Assembly (NCBI GenBank): GCA_022825925.1
Contig: JAJDVW010000068.1
Location: 1 to 58,549, forward strand
Source of the DNA: Pseudomonadales bacterium
Lineage (GTDB): Bacteria > Pseudomonadota > Gammaproteobacteria > Pseudomonadales > Azotimanducaceae
Length of the DNA: 58,549 nucleotides
Reading direction: 5' to 3'
Shown here piece by piece: positions 9,450 through 18,630 of this stretch. The position numbers and the translations under genes are program-made. The number at the start of each line of letters is the position of its first letter. Position 1 is the stretch's first letter. Below the pieces are notes generated by a model. The model saw only the letters and a program-made list of their open reading frames with translations. It was not told the DNA's origin and searched no databases.

Positions 9450-10733
9450 CTATTCCCCGATGCGCATCTCGACGTACGCCTCGTCCCTGATCTCCTGCAG
9501 CCACTCCTGCAGTTCTTCCTCGAAACGGCGGCTGTGCAGCACCTGCATGGCCATGTTGCGGCGCGCCTCGTCGGACATGTCGCGGTCGCGGCGGTCGAGT
9601 ATCTCGAGCACGTGCCAGCCGTGCACGCTCTCGAACGGCTGGCTGACCTCGCCCACGTCCAGGGACCTCATGACGTCGCGGAACTCGGGCACGAAGTCGC
9701 TGCCGTCGGACCATCCGAGTTCGCCCCCGGCCAGCGCGCTGCCGGGATCGTCGGAGAACTCCTTCGAGAGCGCCGCGAAGTCCTCGCCGTCCCCGATCCG
9801 CCGGCGCAGTTCGAAGATCAGGTCCCGGGTCTCCTCGGGACTGCGGATCGCGGAGGGCTGCACCAGGATGTGCCGCACCAGCGACTGCATCTGGCGCTGC
9901 CGGCTGACCCCGCGCTGTTCGAGCAACTGGACGACATGGAACCCGAGGCTGTTGCGGATGGGGTCCGCCGTCTCGCCGGGCGACATGAGGATGATCTGTT
10001 CGGCGAACAGGCTCGGCAGTTCGCCGGCGCCGCGCCAGCCGAGGTCCCCGCCTTCGAGGGCCGTCGAAGCCGCCGAGTGCTCCATGGCCATCTGCGCGAA
10101 GTCGGCGCCGTCGCGCAGTTTCGCCACGATGTCGTCGGCGGCCCGGGCCGCGCGTTCGACGGTGTCCGGCTCGGACCCGTCCACGGCGAGCAGGATGTGC
10201 CCGACCCGGTACTCGTCGGAGATCATCTCCTGGAAGAACGGCGAGGCGACGAGGTCGTCGAGGTCCTGGTCCGTGATGGTGATGCGGCGGTTGACGAGCA
10301 GTCGCTGCACGCGCTGCAACTGCAGTTCGCGGCGGACGTCCTCGCGGAGCTTCCGGTAGCTGCTGCCCTCCCGTTCGAGAGACTCGCGAAACTCGTCGAG
10401 GGACATGTTGCCCTGGCGCGCGAAGTTGTTGACGGCCTCGGTGAGCGTCTCGTCGTCGATGACGATGCCGCGCTGGTTCGCCATCTGGAGCTGGATGTTC
10501 TCGATGACCAGGCGCTCCATGAGCTGGCTCATGAGCGCGTCCAGGGGCGGCATCTCGGTGGCGCCCTGGGCCCGCAGGCGCTCGTGCACCCCGTCGCGCC
10601 GCTCGACGAGTTCGGAAGCGAGCACGACGTCGTCGTCGACCACGGCCACGATGCCGTCGAGCCGTTCGACCTGCGCCCAGGCCGGGGCCGCCATCGCGAC
10701 CGCGACCGCCACGGTCCGCAGCCCAATCACCAT
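9450..10733 (-). CDS. surA: Periplasmic chaperone/PPIase SurA
   Basis: SurA escorts outer-membrane proteins, LptD included, through the periplasm. The 427-residue protein opens with a signal peptide (MVIGLRTVAVAVAMAAPAWA, cleavage after the last Ala). A SurA N-terminal chaperone domain follows (VDDDVVLASELVERR). Two parvulin domains come next, recognised by VGHILLA and VRHILVQ with GGDLGW/GGELGW and FHVVQL/WHVLEI pairs. ATG 10733 was chosen because it begins the signal peptide; the long upstream extension of the frame is a shadow of lptD. It overlaps the lptD stop by 7 bases. Confidence 0.93.
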   Translation of the reverse strand: MVIGLRTVAVAVAMAAPAWAQVERLDGIVAVVDDDVVLASELVERRDGVHERLRAQGATEMPPLDALMSQLMERLVIENIQLQMANQRGIVIDDETLTEAVNNFARQGNMSLDEFRESLEREGSSYRKLREDVRRELQLQRVQRLLVNRRITITDQDLDDLVASPFFQEMISDEYRVGHILLAVDGSEPDTVERAARAADDIVAKLRDGADFAQMAMEHSAASTALEGGDLGWRGAGELPSLFAEQIILMSPGETADPIRNSLGFHVVQLLEQRGVSRQRQMQSLVRHILVQPSAIRSPEETRDLIFELRRRIGDGEDFAALSKEFSDDPGSALAGGELGWSDGSDFVPEFRDVMRSLDVGEVSQPFESVHGWHVLEILDRRDRDMSDEARRNMAMQVLHSRRFEEELQEWLQEIRDEAYVEMRIGE

Positions 10734-13108
10734 CCCGTCTCCTCCCGGTAGCCCTTGATGCCCCGCGACAGCACGCGCTCCACACCGGCGCCGAAACCCG
10801 CGAGGCCGCGGAACACGAACTGTAGCAGGATGCCTTCGTCGTCGTCCGCCTCGGTGACCGTGTAGATCGAGCGCGGCTCGACGTGACGGTGGTACAGCAG
10901 CCGGACCTGCCAGCAGCAGTCGGCGTACTCGAACCCCAGCAGCGCCTCGTTCGTGCGGTCGATCTCGAAGTCGTAGTTCCACTTGCCGAGCGCCGAGACG
11001 CGCGTGCCGAGCGGCCACACGAACGACACGTCGCCCTGGTCGATGCGCGAGAGGCGGCGCTTGCGGTGCCCGACGTTGACGATCCGGCGGTTGTCGCCGC
11101 GGTACTGGAACGAGACGCCGAGTTCGTCCTCCTCGGCGTCGGCGGGGTCCCAGGTGACCCCGGCGGCGGCCGAGAAACGTCCGAGGGTGCCCGCGAACTC
11201 GGCCGCGACGGGGGAGGTGAGGTGGCGGTCGCCGTCCGTCGGAGCGCCCCGCAGCGTCACGCGGCGGTCGTCGAAGTGGGCGATCGTGCCGATGCTCGCC
11301 CGCACGTACTCCCGTCCCGTATCGGTGTGCAGGAAGCGTGACGTGACGCCGACGGCCACCCGGTCGGCGTCGCCGATGCGGTCGAGTCCCGAGAAACGGT
11401 TGCGCCGGAACAGTTGCGGGATCGAGAAGCTCGGCACGCTGGCCTCGAAGCGCGGCAGATCGGCCTGGTCCGCGAACTGCTGGCGCAGGTAGTGGACGCG
11501 CGGCTCGAGGGTCTGGATAAGCGGGGTGCCGCCGATGCCGGTGTCGCGCTCGAAGAACAGGCCCGCGTCGATGTCCCCGAAGGCGATGCCGCGCTCGGGC
11601 GTGCCGTCGATGCGGCGCGGTGCGTCGTCGAGGTCGTACCCGGTGTAGCGGTAGCCGGCGCCAACGTTCAGGAACCCCCAGGAGCGGAGCACGGGCAGCT
11701 CGACCCGCGGCTCGACGTGGATGCGCTGCCCGCCGGGGATGGCGACATCGCCCGGCGTCGGGTGATCGAAGGCCGTCCAGACCGTGGCGAGAGACCACTC
11801 GAACGGGCCGGCCCCCGCGGCGGCGTAGCCGACATCGATCTCCGGGAGGCGCCGGTAGGGCCCGCGGCGTTCCTCCAGCATCTGGAACCCCAGTCCGCTG
11901 ATGCCCGCGGAGAGCCCCCCTCGGGCGTAACGTGCCTCCGCGAAGCGCGTGAGGTAGGCGCGGCTCGTCACGGCGAGCCCCGTCCCCATGTCCCGGAAGT
12001 AGTCGTCGTCGCTGGCGGCGACGCCGTCGATGCGCGTGGTGGCGGCGCCGAAGTAGCCGGTGTGGTCGAGGCCCATCAGCCATCGGTCCGCCGGCTCGAA
12101 GCGCCCCGGCAGCCCGAGCGACCTGAAGTCGTCCCGGTCGAAGCGCCCGTCGTACCGGCGGTCGGCCGCGAGGAAGGCGCCCGTCGCCGTGGTGCGGGAG
12201 GAGCGGGAGAGATGGCGGGCCTCGACCTCCGCTCCCGTACCGCGTTTCGAGGCGTAACGGGCCGTGACGGTGGCGTCGTAGCTCGGGGCGAGGTTCAGGT
12301 AGTAGGGGAGTTCCAGCCGGAGGCCGGCGTCCTTCGAGGTCCCGGCGCTGGGAAAGAGGAAGCCGGACTGGCGTTCGGCGGACAGCGGGATGCGCAGCCG
12401 TGGCGCATGGAAGACCGGCACGCCCCGCACCCGGACCGTGGCGTCGCGCGCCCGCGCGAAACCGGCGTCCTCGTCGATGGCCAGGTATCCCGCGGCCACT
12501 TCCCAGGCGCCGCTGTCGGGACCGCAGCGCGTGAGGCGCGCGCCGGAGAAACTCCAGGTGTCGCCCTGGCGCTCCACCGTCCGCGCGGACCCGCGGAACT
12601 CCGTGTCGAAGAGCAGGAAGTCGACGTCCGTCATGCTGGCCCGCGCGGCATCGACCCAGACGCGGGTCCGGGCCCCGGTGAGCGCAACCCCGGGCTCCGA
12701 CAGCAGGCCCCCTTCCGAAAGCTCGATCCGGCCGGGATCCTGGCGCAGCGTGGCGCGCGGTCCCTGGATCAGGCGGTTGCCCTGCGTGATGACCACGTCG
12801 CCGAACAGTTCCGCGGAATCGCCGACGACGTAGCGCGTCCGGTCGGCGGTGGCGCGGACGGGAAACAGCGACGGGTCGGAGTTGCGCGGCTCCGGATAAG
12901 CCGGCTCCACGTACGCGCCGCGACACCACGTCGGGAGCACGCCGGCCCGTCGCGCGGGCAGTTCCGCACGGGGTTTCCAGTACGAGCGGGCGAGGTCGGC
13001 ACCGGCTTTGGAGCCCTGGCCGTACACCGGCGGCGATGCGAGGCCGAGGGCGAGGGCGGAGGCCACCCACAGCGTGCGTCCGGGCGTTTTTGGCGTACGC
13101 GATTTCAC
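10727..13108 (-). CDS. lptD: LPS-assembly outer membrane protein LptD
   Basis: LptD is the outer-membrane barrel that inserts lipopolysaccharide at the surface with LptE. The 793-residue product begins with a signal peptide (TLWVASALALGLASPPVYG). It continues with an N-terminal OstA jelly-roll domain (VVGDSAELFGDVVITQGNR) and a long beta-barrel. Cys residues match the family's disulfide pattern: one in LPTWCRGAY, one in LTRCGPDSG and the adjacent pair in ADCCWQVR. The start is taken as GTG 13108, the only plausible start just before the signal peptide; no strong ribosome-binding site is seen. First gene of its operon and divergent from amgK. Confidence 0.9.
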   Translation of the reverse strand: MKSRTPKTPGRTLWVASALALGLASPPVYGQGSKAGADLARSYWKPRAELPARRAGVLPTWCRGAYVEPAYPEPRNSDPSLFPVRATADRTRYVVGDSAELFGDVVITQGNRLIQGPRATLRQDPGRIELSEGGLLSEPGVALTGARTRVWVDAARASMTDVDFLLFDTEFRGSARTVERQGDTWSFSGARLTRCGPDSGAWEVAAGYLAIDEDAGFARARDATVRVRGVPVFHAPRLRIPLSAERQSGFLFPSAGTSKDAGLRLELPYYLNLAPSYDATVTARYASKRGTGAEVEARHLSRSSRTTATGAFLAADRRYDGRFDRDDFRSLGLPGRFEPADRWLMGLDHTGYFGAATTRIDGVAASDDDYFRDMGTGLAVTSRAYLTRFAEARYARGGLSAGISGLGFQMLEERRGPYRRLPEIDVGYAAAGAGPFEWSLATVWTAFDHPTPGDVAIPGGQRIHVEPRVELPVLRSWGFLNVGAGYRYTGYDLDDAPRRIDGTPERGIAFGDIDAGLFFERDTGIGGTPLIQTLEPRVHYLRQQFADQADLPRFEASVPSFSIPQLFRRNRFSGLDRIGDADRVAVGVTSRFLHTDTGREYVRASIGTIAHFDDRRVTLRGAPTDGDRHLTSPVAAEFAGTLGRFSAAAGVTWDPADAEEDELGVSFQYRGDNRRIVNVGHRKRRLSRIDQGDVSFVWPLGTRVSALGKWNYDFEIDRTNEALLGFEYADCCWQVRLLYHRHVEPRSIYTVTEADDDEGILLQFVFRGLAGFGAGVERVLSRGIKGYREETGW

Positions 13109-13182
13109 GCAGGGAGGATGATAGATGATTGGGGATGCCACGCGGCTTCGGGACGCGCGGGGTCTGCGTACAATGGCCGCCC

Positions 13183-14160
13183 GTGGACGACCGTCGCCGG
13201 CAGCTCGAGACGTGGTGCGAGGCGCAGCTCGGGCCCGTCTCGGGGTTCGAGGCCCTCCCCGTCGAGGCCAGCACGAGGCGTTTCTACCGGGTGTACACAG
13301 CGGCGGGTCCGCACGTGGCCATGGATGCGCCGCCGGCGACCGAGAACAACACGCAGTTCCGCAGGCTGTCCGAACGCTTCCGGGCCCACGGCGTACCCGT
13401 ACCGGAAGTGGAAGCCTTCGACGACCGCGGGTTCTTCCTGGTGACCGACTTCGGCGACCGGCTGTTCTCGACGGTTTACGCGGAGGGCGGCGCGGAGGGC
13501 GGGGCGGAAGACGTGCTGGAACTCGCCCTGCGGGCGCTGGTGCGCATCCAGGCGGTCCCGGTGGAGGCCGTGCCGCCCTACACGGCACAGCGCTTCCGCG
13601 ACGAACTCGAGATCTTCACGGAGTGGCTCGTCGGAGCCCTGCTCGACGGCAGCCCTCCGGCCTTCCTCACAGACATCTGGCGAACCCTGGTGGAGGCTAC
13701 CCAGGCGCAGCCGACGGTGACCGTCCACCGCGACTACCACAGCCGCAACCTCCTGCTGCGGGACGACGGCGAACTCGGCATCGTCGACTTCCAGGACGCG
13801 CTGGCGGGTCCGGTCACCTACGACCTCGTCTCCCTGCTGCGCGACTGCTATCACGTCTTTCCGGAACCGGACGTGGCCCGCTGGCGCACCCGCTACCGGG
13901 CGTTGACGGATTGCGGGATGGGCGACGCGGAGTTCGTGCGGGCGTTCGACCTCACCGGGATGCAGCGCCACCTGAAGGCGGCGGGGATCTTCGTGCGGCT
14001 GAAGCTGCGGGACGGCCGGGACAGCCACCTGGCGGACATCGTTCCGACGCTCGACCGGGTCGTCGCGGTCGGCGCCATGCATCCCGAGACCCGGCGTCTG
14101 GCCGAGTGGATCGGCGGCGACGTGCTGCCGCGGGCGAGGGTGGCGGTTTGCGCGCGATGA
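13183..14160 (+). CDS. amgK: Anomeric MurNAc/GlcNAc kinase AmgK
   Basis: An APH-fold sugar kinase that phosphorylates MurNAc (and GlcNAc) at C1 in the peptidoglycan salvage route that bypasses de novo UDP-MurNAc synthesis. Kinase landmarks include the catalytic loop VHRDYHSRNLLL and the metal-binding block GIVDFQDALAGPVTYDL. GTG 13183 (VDDRRRQLETW...) is preferred over the upstream ATG 13129, because the 18 extra residues do not resemble the family. The stop overlaps murU in ATGA. Its divergent position beside lptD matches Pseudomonas-type genomes. Confidence 0.9.
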   Translation: MDDRRRQLETWCEAQLGPVSGFEALPVEASTRRFYRVYTAAGPHVAMDAPPATENNTQFRRLSERFRAHGVPVPEVEAFDDRGFFLVTDFGDRLFSTVYAEGGAEGGAEDVLELALRALVRIQAVPVEAVPPYTAQRFRDELEIFTEWLVGALLDGSPPAFLTDIWRTLVEATQAQPTVTVHRDYHSRNLLLRDDGELGIVDFQDALAGPVTYDLVSLLRDCYHVFPEPDVARWRTRYRALTDCGMGDAEFVRAFDLTGMQRHLKAAGIFVRLKLRDGRDSHLADIVPTLDRVVAVGAMHPETRRLAEWIGGDVLPRARVAVCAR

Positions 14161-14813
14161 TCCTGGCCGCCGGCCGCGGGGAGCGGCTGCGTCCGCTCAC
14201 GGAGCGCGTGCCGAAGCCGATGATCCCGATCGCCGGCGAGCCCCTGATCGTGCATCAGCTCCGCTGGCTGCGGCGCGCCGGGATCGAGGAGGTGGTGGTC
14301 AACCTGCACCACCTCGGGGAACAACTGGAGCGTCACGTGGGCAACGGCCGGGACCTCGGCCTGCGGGTCCGGTACAGCCGCGAGGAGACCCTGCTCGGCA
14401 CGGGTGGCGGCGTCCGGCGCGCCCTGCCGCTGCTCGGCAAGGATCCCTTCGTTGTCCTGAACGGCGACATCTGGACCAACTTCCCCTTCCGGGAGCTCCT
14501 CGGCGCGGCGCCCGCCACGGCGCACCTGGTGCTGACGCCGTGCCCGCCGCACCGGACGCACGCGGACTTCGCCCTGGCCGACGGCCTGGTGCGGCGCCAC
14601 GGCGGCGCCGGGGACGACCTGGTGTTCTGCGGGATCGCCGTGCTCGATCCGCGCACTTTCGACGGCACGCCGAACGGCCCGTTCGACCTGGCGCGGGAGA
14701 TCTACTTCGACGCGGCGCACGCGGGCCGTCTCACCGGCGAACTCTTTGAGGGGACGTGGTTCGACATCGGCTCCCCCGATCAGCTGCGCGCGGCGCGGCG
14801 GCTCACCGACTGA
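14157..14813 (+). CDS. murU: MurNAc-1-phosphate uridylyltransferase MurU
   Basis: A nucleotidyltransferase that converts MurNAc-1-phosphate, the AmgK product, to UDP-MurNAc and so completes the recycling bypass. The Rossmann-type NTP-binding signature AAGRGERLRPLTERVPKPM is at the N-terminus, followed by LLGTGGGVRRALPLLG and LNGDIWTN with the metal-binding Asp, and WFDIGSPDQL near the end. ATG 14157 gives a 218-residue protein; an in-frame TTG nine bases upstream is an alternative. It is coupled to amgK by a 4-base overlap. Confidence 0.9.
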   Translation: MILAAGRGERLRPLTERVPKPMIPIAGEPLIVHQLRWLRRAGIEEVVVNLHHLGEQLERHVGNGRDLGLRVRYSREETLLGTGGGVRRALPLLGKDPFVVLNGDIWTNFPFRELLGAAPATAHLVLTPCPPHRTHADFALADGLVRRHGGAGDDLVFCGIAVLDPRTFDGTPNGPFDLAREIYFDAAHAGRLTGELFEGTWFDIGSPDQLRAARRLTD

Positions 14814-14840
14814 CTCCGGGTGGGAAGGTAGAATGCGCCG

Positions 14841-15506
14841 ATGCCCCTGACCCCCTGGATCGCCCCGTCGATACTCTCGGCCGACTTCGCGCGTCTCGGC
14901 GAGGAAGTCGACGCCGTGCTCGCGGCCGGCGCGGACCTCGTCCACTTCGACGTCATGGACAACCACTACGTGCCGAACCTCACGGTCGGCCCGCTCGTCC
15001 TGAAGGCCCTGCGGGGACACGGCGTCACGGCCCCGGTGGACGTACACCTCATGGTGAAGCCGGTGGACCGCATCGTCGGGGACTTCATCGAGGCCGGTGC
15101 CGACTACGTGACGATCCACCCGGAGGCGACCGAGCACGTGCACCGCTCGCTGTCGCTGATTCGCGAGGGCGGCGCCGGGGCCGGCCTGTCGCTGAATCCG
15201 GGAACGTCGGTGACGGTGCTCGACCCGGTCCTCGACCTGGTCGACCTCGTGCTCGTGATGTCGGTGAACCCAGGTTTCGGGGGGCAGGCGTTCATCCCGC
15301 GCAGCCTCGACGCGGTGCGCGCGGTGCGGGAGCGGCTCGACGGCCTCGACCGGGAGGTGCGCCTGGAGATCGACGGAGGCATCAAGGTCGACAACATCGG
15401 CGCCGCCCGGGAAGCGGGCGCGGATACGTTCGTCGCGGGTTCCGCGATCTTCGGTTCGGACGACTACGCCGCCATGATCGCGGCGATGCGCGCGCAGATT
15501 GGCTGA
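14841..15506 (+). CDS. rpe: Ribulose-phosphate 3-epimerase
   Basis: Interconverts ribulose-5-phosphate and xylulose-5-phosphate in the pentose phosphate and Calvin cycles. A TIM barrel of 221 residues with all signature blocks: [44 protein letters not shown] and the phosphate-binding IDGGIK and AGSAIFG. The stop overlaps the TTG start of gph by 8 bases. The rpe-gph-trpE order is common in gammaproteobacteria. Confidence 0.95.
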   Translation: MPLTPWIAPSILSADFARLGEEVDAVLAAGADLVHFDVMDNHYVPNLTVGPLVLKALRGHGVTAPVDVHLMVKPVDRIVGDFIEAGADYVTIHPEATEHVHRSLSLIREGGAGAGLSLNPGTSVTVLDPVLDLVDLVLVMSVNPGFGGQAFIPRSLDAVRAVRERLDGLDREVRLEIDGGIKVDNIGAAREAGADTFVAGSAIFGSDDYAAMIAAMRAQIG

Positions 15507-16170
15507 CCCCCTCTCGCCGGCGGCCGGCTACGACGCCTACCTGTTCGACCTGGACGGGACGCTGGTGGACACGGCGCCCGACATCATGGCCGGGCTCAAC
15601 GTCGCCCTGACGGAGTACGGCCACGGCGCCGTCGACGAGGCGCGCACCCGGGACTGGGTCGGCCGCGGGGTGGGCCCCCTGATCCGGCTTGCGCTCCGCC
15701 ATCATGGGCAACCGGAGCCGCCCGAGGACGTCACGGACGCGATGATCGAACGGTTCCGCGATTACTACGCACGGCACATCGCGGACCGCGGCGGACCCTA
15801 TCCGGGCGTTCGCGAGGCGCTCGACGGACTCCACGGCCGGGCCGCCCTCGGCGTCGTCACCAACAAGCCCGGACGGCTCACGGGGCTGCTGCTGGATGCG
15901 CTGGACCTGTCCCGGTACTTCGGCGTGGTCGTCGCCGGCGATACGCTCCCGGTCGCGAAACCGGCGCCCGACCCCGCGTTCCATGCCTGCGAGGCCCTCG
16001 GCGTCGACGCCGGCCGGGCGCTCTTCGTGGGCGACTCGGCGACGGACGTGGCGTGCGCCCGGGCGGCGGGTTGCGACGTGGTCTGTGTTTCCTACGGCTA
16101 CCGGGCGGGCGCGCGGGCGGAGGACCTCGGCGCGGACCGGGTCGTTGATTCGCTTACCGCCCTGATATAG
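15499..16170 (+). CDS. gph: Phosphoglycolate phosphatase
   Basis: HAD-superfamily phosphatase that removes 2-phosphoglycolate formed by DNA repair or photorespiration. HAD motif I is [10 protein letters not shown]; motif II/III includes VVTNKPGRL with the Lys; motif IV is VGDSATDV. The start is TTG 15499 inside the end of rpe, giving 223 residues, the usual length for Gph. HAD enzymes are functionally broad, but the position between rpe and trpE favours Gph. Confidence 0.9.
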   Translation: MADPLSPAAGYDAYLFDLDGTLVDTAPDIMAGLNVALTEYGHGAVDEARTRDWVGRGVGPLIRLALRHHGQPEPPEDVTDAMIERFRDYYARHIADRGGPYPGVREALDGLHGRAALGVVTNKPGRLTGLLLDALDLSRYFGVVVAGDTLPVAKPAPDPAFHACEALGVDAGRALFVGDSATDVACARAAGCDVVCVSYGYRAGARAEDLGADRVVDSLTALI

Positions 16171-16255
16171 CCTCGCGGCGTTCACCCGAGCGAGTCCTCG
16201 CGGGAGCATCCCGTGCCGAGCGAGCAGGCATACCCACGCTGGCGATGATCCTTCC

Positions 16256-16272
16256 CGGTTCCACCGGAACCG
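16256..16272. promoter_or_regulatory. Inverted repeat upstream of trpE
   Basis: A perfect seven-base inverted repeat, CGGTTCC-ACC-GGAACCG, lies about 47 bases before the trpE start in the 148-base gap after gph. It could be an operator or a small hairpin. There is no T-tract after it, and I find no Trp-rich leader peptide, so classical attenuation is not supported. Confidence 0.35.
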
Positions 16273-16318
16273 TTCGCCAGCCCGTGCGCTGCCCACTCGC
16301 CTTTCGGGTGCCATTTCG

Positions 16319-17812
16319 ATGAACAAGCCGACCCATGCGTCGCCCGGCGCAAGCCGCCGCGTCCCCGTGGTCCACGAGGTGCTCGCCGACCTCGACACGC
16401 CGCTCTCCGTCTACCTCAAGCTTGCCGACGCGCCGTACAGCTATCTCCTCGAGTCGGCCGAAGGCGGCGAGAAGTGGGGCCGCTATTCGATCATCGGCCT
16501 GCCGTGCAGCACGGTCATTCGCGTCCGTGGCCACCGGGTCACCGTGGAGACCGACGGGCAGGTCGTGGACGAGGACGACGCCGACGATCCGCTCGAGTTC
16601 ATCGAGGCCTACGGCAGGCAGTTCGAGATTCCGGACGCGGCGCTGGAGGGCGGCGGCGCGTTGCCGCGGTTCACGGGCGGGCTCGTGGGATATTTCGGGT
16701 ACGACACCGTCCGCTTCATCGAGCGCCGGCTCGCGGACTCCACGCCGCCCGATCCCCTGGGCACGCCGGACGTCCTGCTGATGGTCTCCAACGACGTGAT
16801 CGTCTTCGACAACGTGCGGGGCCGGATGCAGCTCATCAGCATGGTCGATCCGGAGCGGTCCAGGGCGCGGGAGGACGCCCGGGAGCGGCTGGCGAAGCTC
16901 GCGGCCCGCCTCTCGGAGCCCGTGCCGGAGCTTGCGCGGACGCATGCGAACCGGCCGCCGGAGGAGGCGGACTTCGTCTCCGGATTCGGCCGGGAGAGCT
17001 TCATGGCGGCGGTCGACCGCATACGGGAGTACACCCGCGCCGGCGACGTGATGCAGGTGGTGCTCGCGCAGCGCATGTCGGTGCCCTTCGGCGCGGCTCC
17101 GATCGACCTGTACCGGGCGCTGCGCAGCCTGAACCCCTCGCCCTACATGTATTACATGCATCTCGACGACTTCCACGTCGTCGGGTCTTCGCCGGAGATC
17201 CTCGCGCGGGTCGAGAACGGCCGCATCGTCAACCGGCCGCTCGCCGGGACGCGCCGCCGCGGCCACACCGAGGCCGAGGACCTCGCGATGGAGCGGGAGC
17301 TGCTGAACGATCCCAAGGAGATCGCCGAGCATCTCATGCTCATCGACCTCGGCCGCAACGACGTCGGCCGGGTGGCGGAGACGGGTTCGGTGAAAGTGAC
17401 CGAGCAGTTCGTCATCGAACGGTACTCGCACGTCATGCACATCTCCTCGAACGTCGAGGGACGGTTGCGGCCGGACAGGACGGCCATGGACGTGCTGCGC
17501 GCCACGCTCCCCGTGGGTACGCTCTCCGGCGCCCCCAAGATCCGCGCCATGGAGATCATCGACGAGCTCGAACCGGTGAAGCGGGGGGTGTACGGGGGCG
17601 CCGTGGGCTACCTGTCGTGGAACGGGAACATGGACATGGCCATCGCGATCCGCACGGCGGTCATCCAGGACGGCGTGCTCTACATCGAGGCGGGCGGCGG
17701 CATCGTCGCGGACTCGGTACCGCGGCTCGAGTGGAAGGAGAGCATGAACAAGGGGCGCGCCATCTTCCGGGCGGCGCGCATGGCCGAGCAGGGATTTCGG
17801 GAACTGGACTGA
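16319..17812 (+). CDS. trpE: Anthranilate synthase component I
   Basis: Makes anthranilate from chorismate, the first step of tryptophan synthesis, with glutamine-derived ammonia from TrpG. The N-terminal regulatory domain carries the tryptophan-site block [18 protein letters not shown]. The chorismate-binding domain has [13 protein letters not shown] [47 protein letters not shown] and [12 protein letters not shown]. At 497 residues the length is normal. It belongs to TrpE rather than PabB because of the intact LLES motif and context. trpG is not within the window downstream. Confidence 0.94.
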   Translation: MNKPTHASPGASRRVPVVHEVLADLDTPLSVYLKLADAPYSYLLESAEGGEKWGRYSIIGLPCSTVIRVRGHRVTVETDGQVVDEDDADDPLEFIEAYGRQFEIPDAALEGGGALPRFTGGLVGYFGYDTVRFIERRLADSTPPDPLGTPDVLLMVSNDVIVFDNVRGRMQLISMVDPERSRAREDARERLAKLAARLSEPVPELARTHANRPPEEADFVSGFGRESFMAAVDRIREYTRAGDVMQVVLAQRMSVPFGAAPIDLYRALRSLNPSPYMYYMHLDDFHVVGSSPEILARVENGRIVNRPLAGTRRRGHTEAEDLAMERELLNDPKEIAEHLMLIDLGRNDVGRVAETGSVKVTEQFVIERYSHVMHISSNVEGRLRPDRTAMDVLRATLPVGTLSGAPKIRAMEIIDELEPVKRGVYGGAVGYLSWNGNMDMAIAIRTAVIQDGVLYIEAGGGIVADSVPRLEWKESMNKGRAIFRAARMAEQGFRELD

Positions 17813-17820
17813 CTGGAAGC

Positions 17821-18630
17821 ATGGTGGATCTCGCACGGAAGATCTCGGAGGCGCGCTGGTTCCAGTGGGGCATCATCGGGGTGATCTCGCTGAACGCGGT
17901 GGTCATCGGGCTCGATACCTCGGCGACGCTTCGAGCGGGCTTCCACGACGTCTTCGAACTGGCGAACCAGGTCTTCCTCGGCATCTTCGTGCTCGAGGTG
18001 ATCGTCAAGCTCGTGGCGGTGCATCCGCGGCCGTCGCGCTACTTCCGCGACGGATGGAACCTGTTCGACTTCACGATCGTCGCGATCAGCCTGCTGCCCG
18101 CGACCGGCGAACTCGCGACGCTCGCCCGGCTCGCACGGCTGCTGCGCGTCCTGCGCCTGGTGTCGGCGTTGCCGGAGTTGCGGCTGATCGTCACGACGCT
18201 GGTGCGCTCGGTGCCGAGCATGTTCAACGTGATCTGCCTGATGTCGATCATCTTCTACATCTACGCGGTCGCGGGCTATCACCTGTTCCACGAGATCGAT
18301 CCGACCCACTGGAGCACGCTCGGCATCTCCCTCATCACGCTGTTCCGCATCGTCACCCTCGAGGACTGGACGGACGTGATGTACGCGGCCATGGACCACC
18401 ACTGGTGGGCCTGGGCGTACTTCGTGAGCTTCGTCGTAGTCGGGACCTTCGTCGTCATCAACCTCTTCATCGCGGTGGTGCTGAACAACCTCGACGAGGC
18501 GAAGGCCGAGCGCCTGGCCGCGATGACCGACACCCCCTCCCGGGAAGAACTGCTGCGGGAGCTGCGGGCCACGCGGGAGTCCCTCGCGCGGCTCGAGCGC
18601 CGCCTGGCGGGCGACGATGCGGTGCGCTGA
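17821..18630 (+). CDS. Single-domain voltage-gated cation channel (BacNav-like)
   Basis: A 269-residue homotetrameric channel subunit of the NaChBac/NavAb family with six transmembrane segments. S1-S3 lie in residues 13-93. S4 has Arg every third residue (R103, R106, R109, R112 in LARLARLLRVLR). The pore helix and filter are TLEDWTD at 179-185, and S6 follows (FVVINLFIAVVLNN), with a short coiled C-terminus. Sodium-selective members carry TLESWSM or TLESWAS. The extra Asp at the fourth and seventh filter positions resembles the engineered calcium channel CavAb (TLDDWSD), so calcium permeation is plausible. Start ATG 17821 lies eight bases after trpE. Confidence 0.88.
   Translation: MVDLARKISEARWFQWGIIGVISLNAVVIGLDTSATLRAGFHDVFELANQVFLGIFVLEVIVKLVAVHPRPSRYFRDGWNLFDFTIVAISLLPATGELATLARLARLLRVLRLVSALPELRLIVTTLVRSVPSMFNVICLMSIIFYIYAVAGYHLFHEIDPTHWSTLGISLITLFRIVTLEDWTDVMYAAMDHHWWAWAYFVSFVVVGTFVVINLFIAVVLNNLDEAKAERLAAMTDTPSREELLRELRATRESLARLERRLAGDDAVR

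Noticed and set aside
16170..16318. Trp attenuator before trpE
   Set aside because: No leader peptide with tandem Trp codons and no T-run after the only hairpin; kept only as an unassigned inverted repeat.
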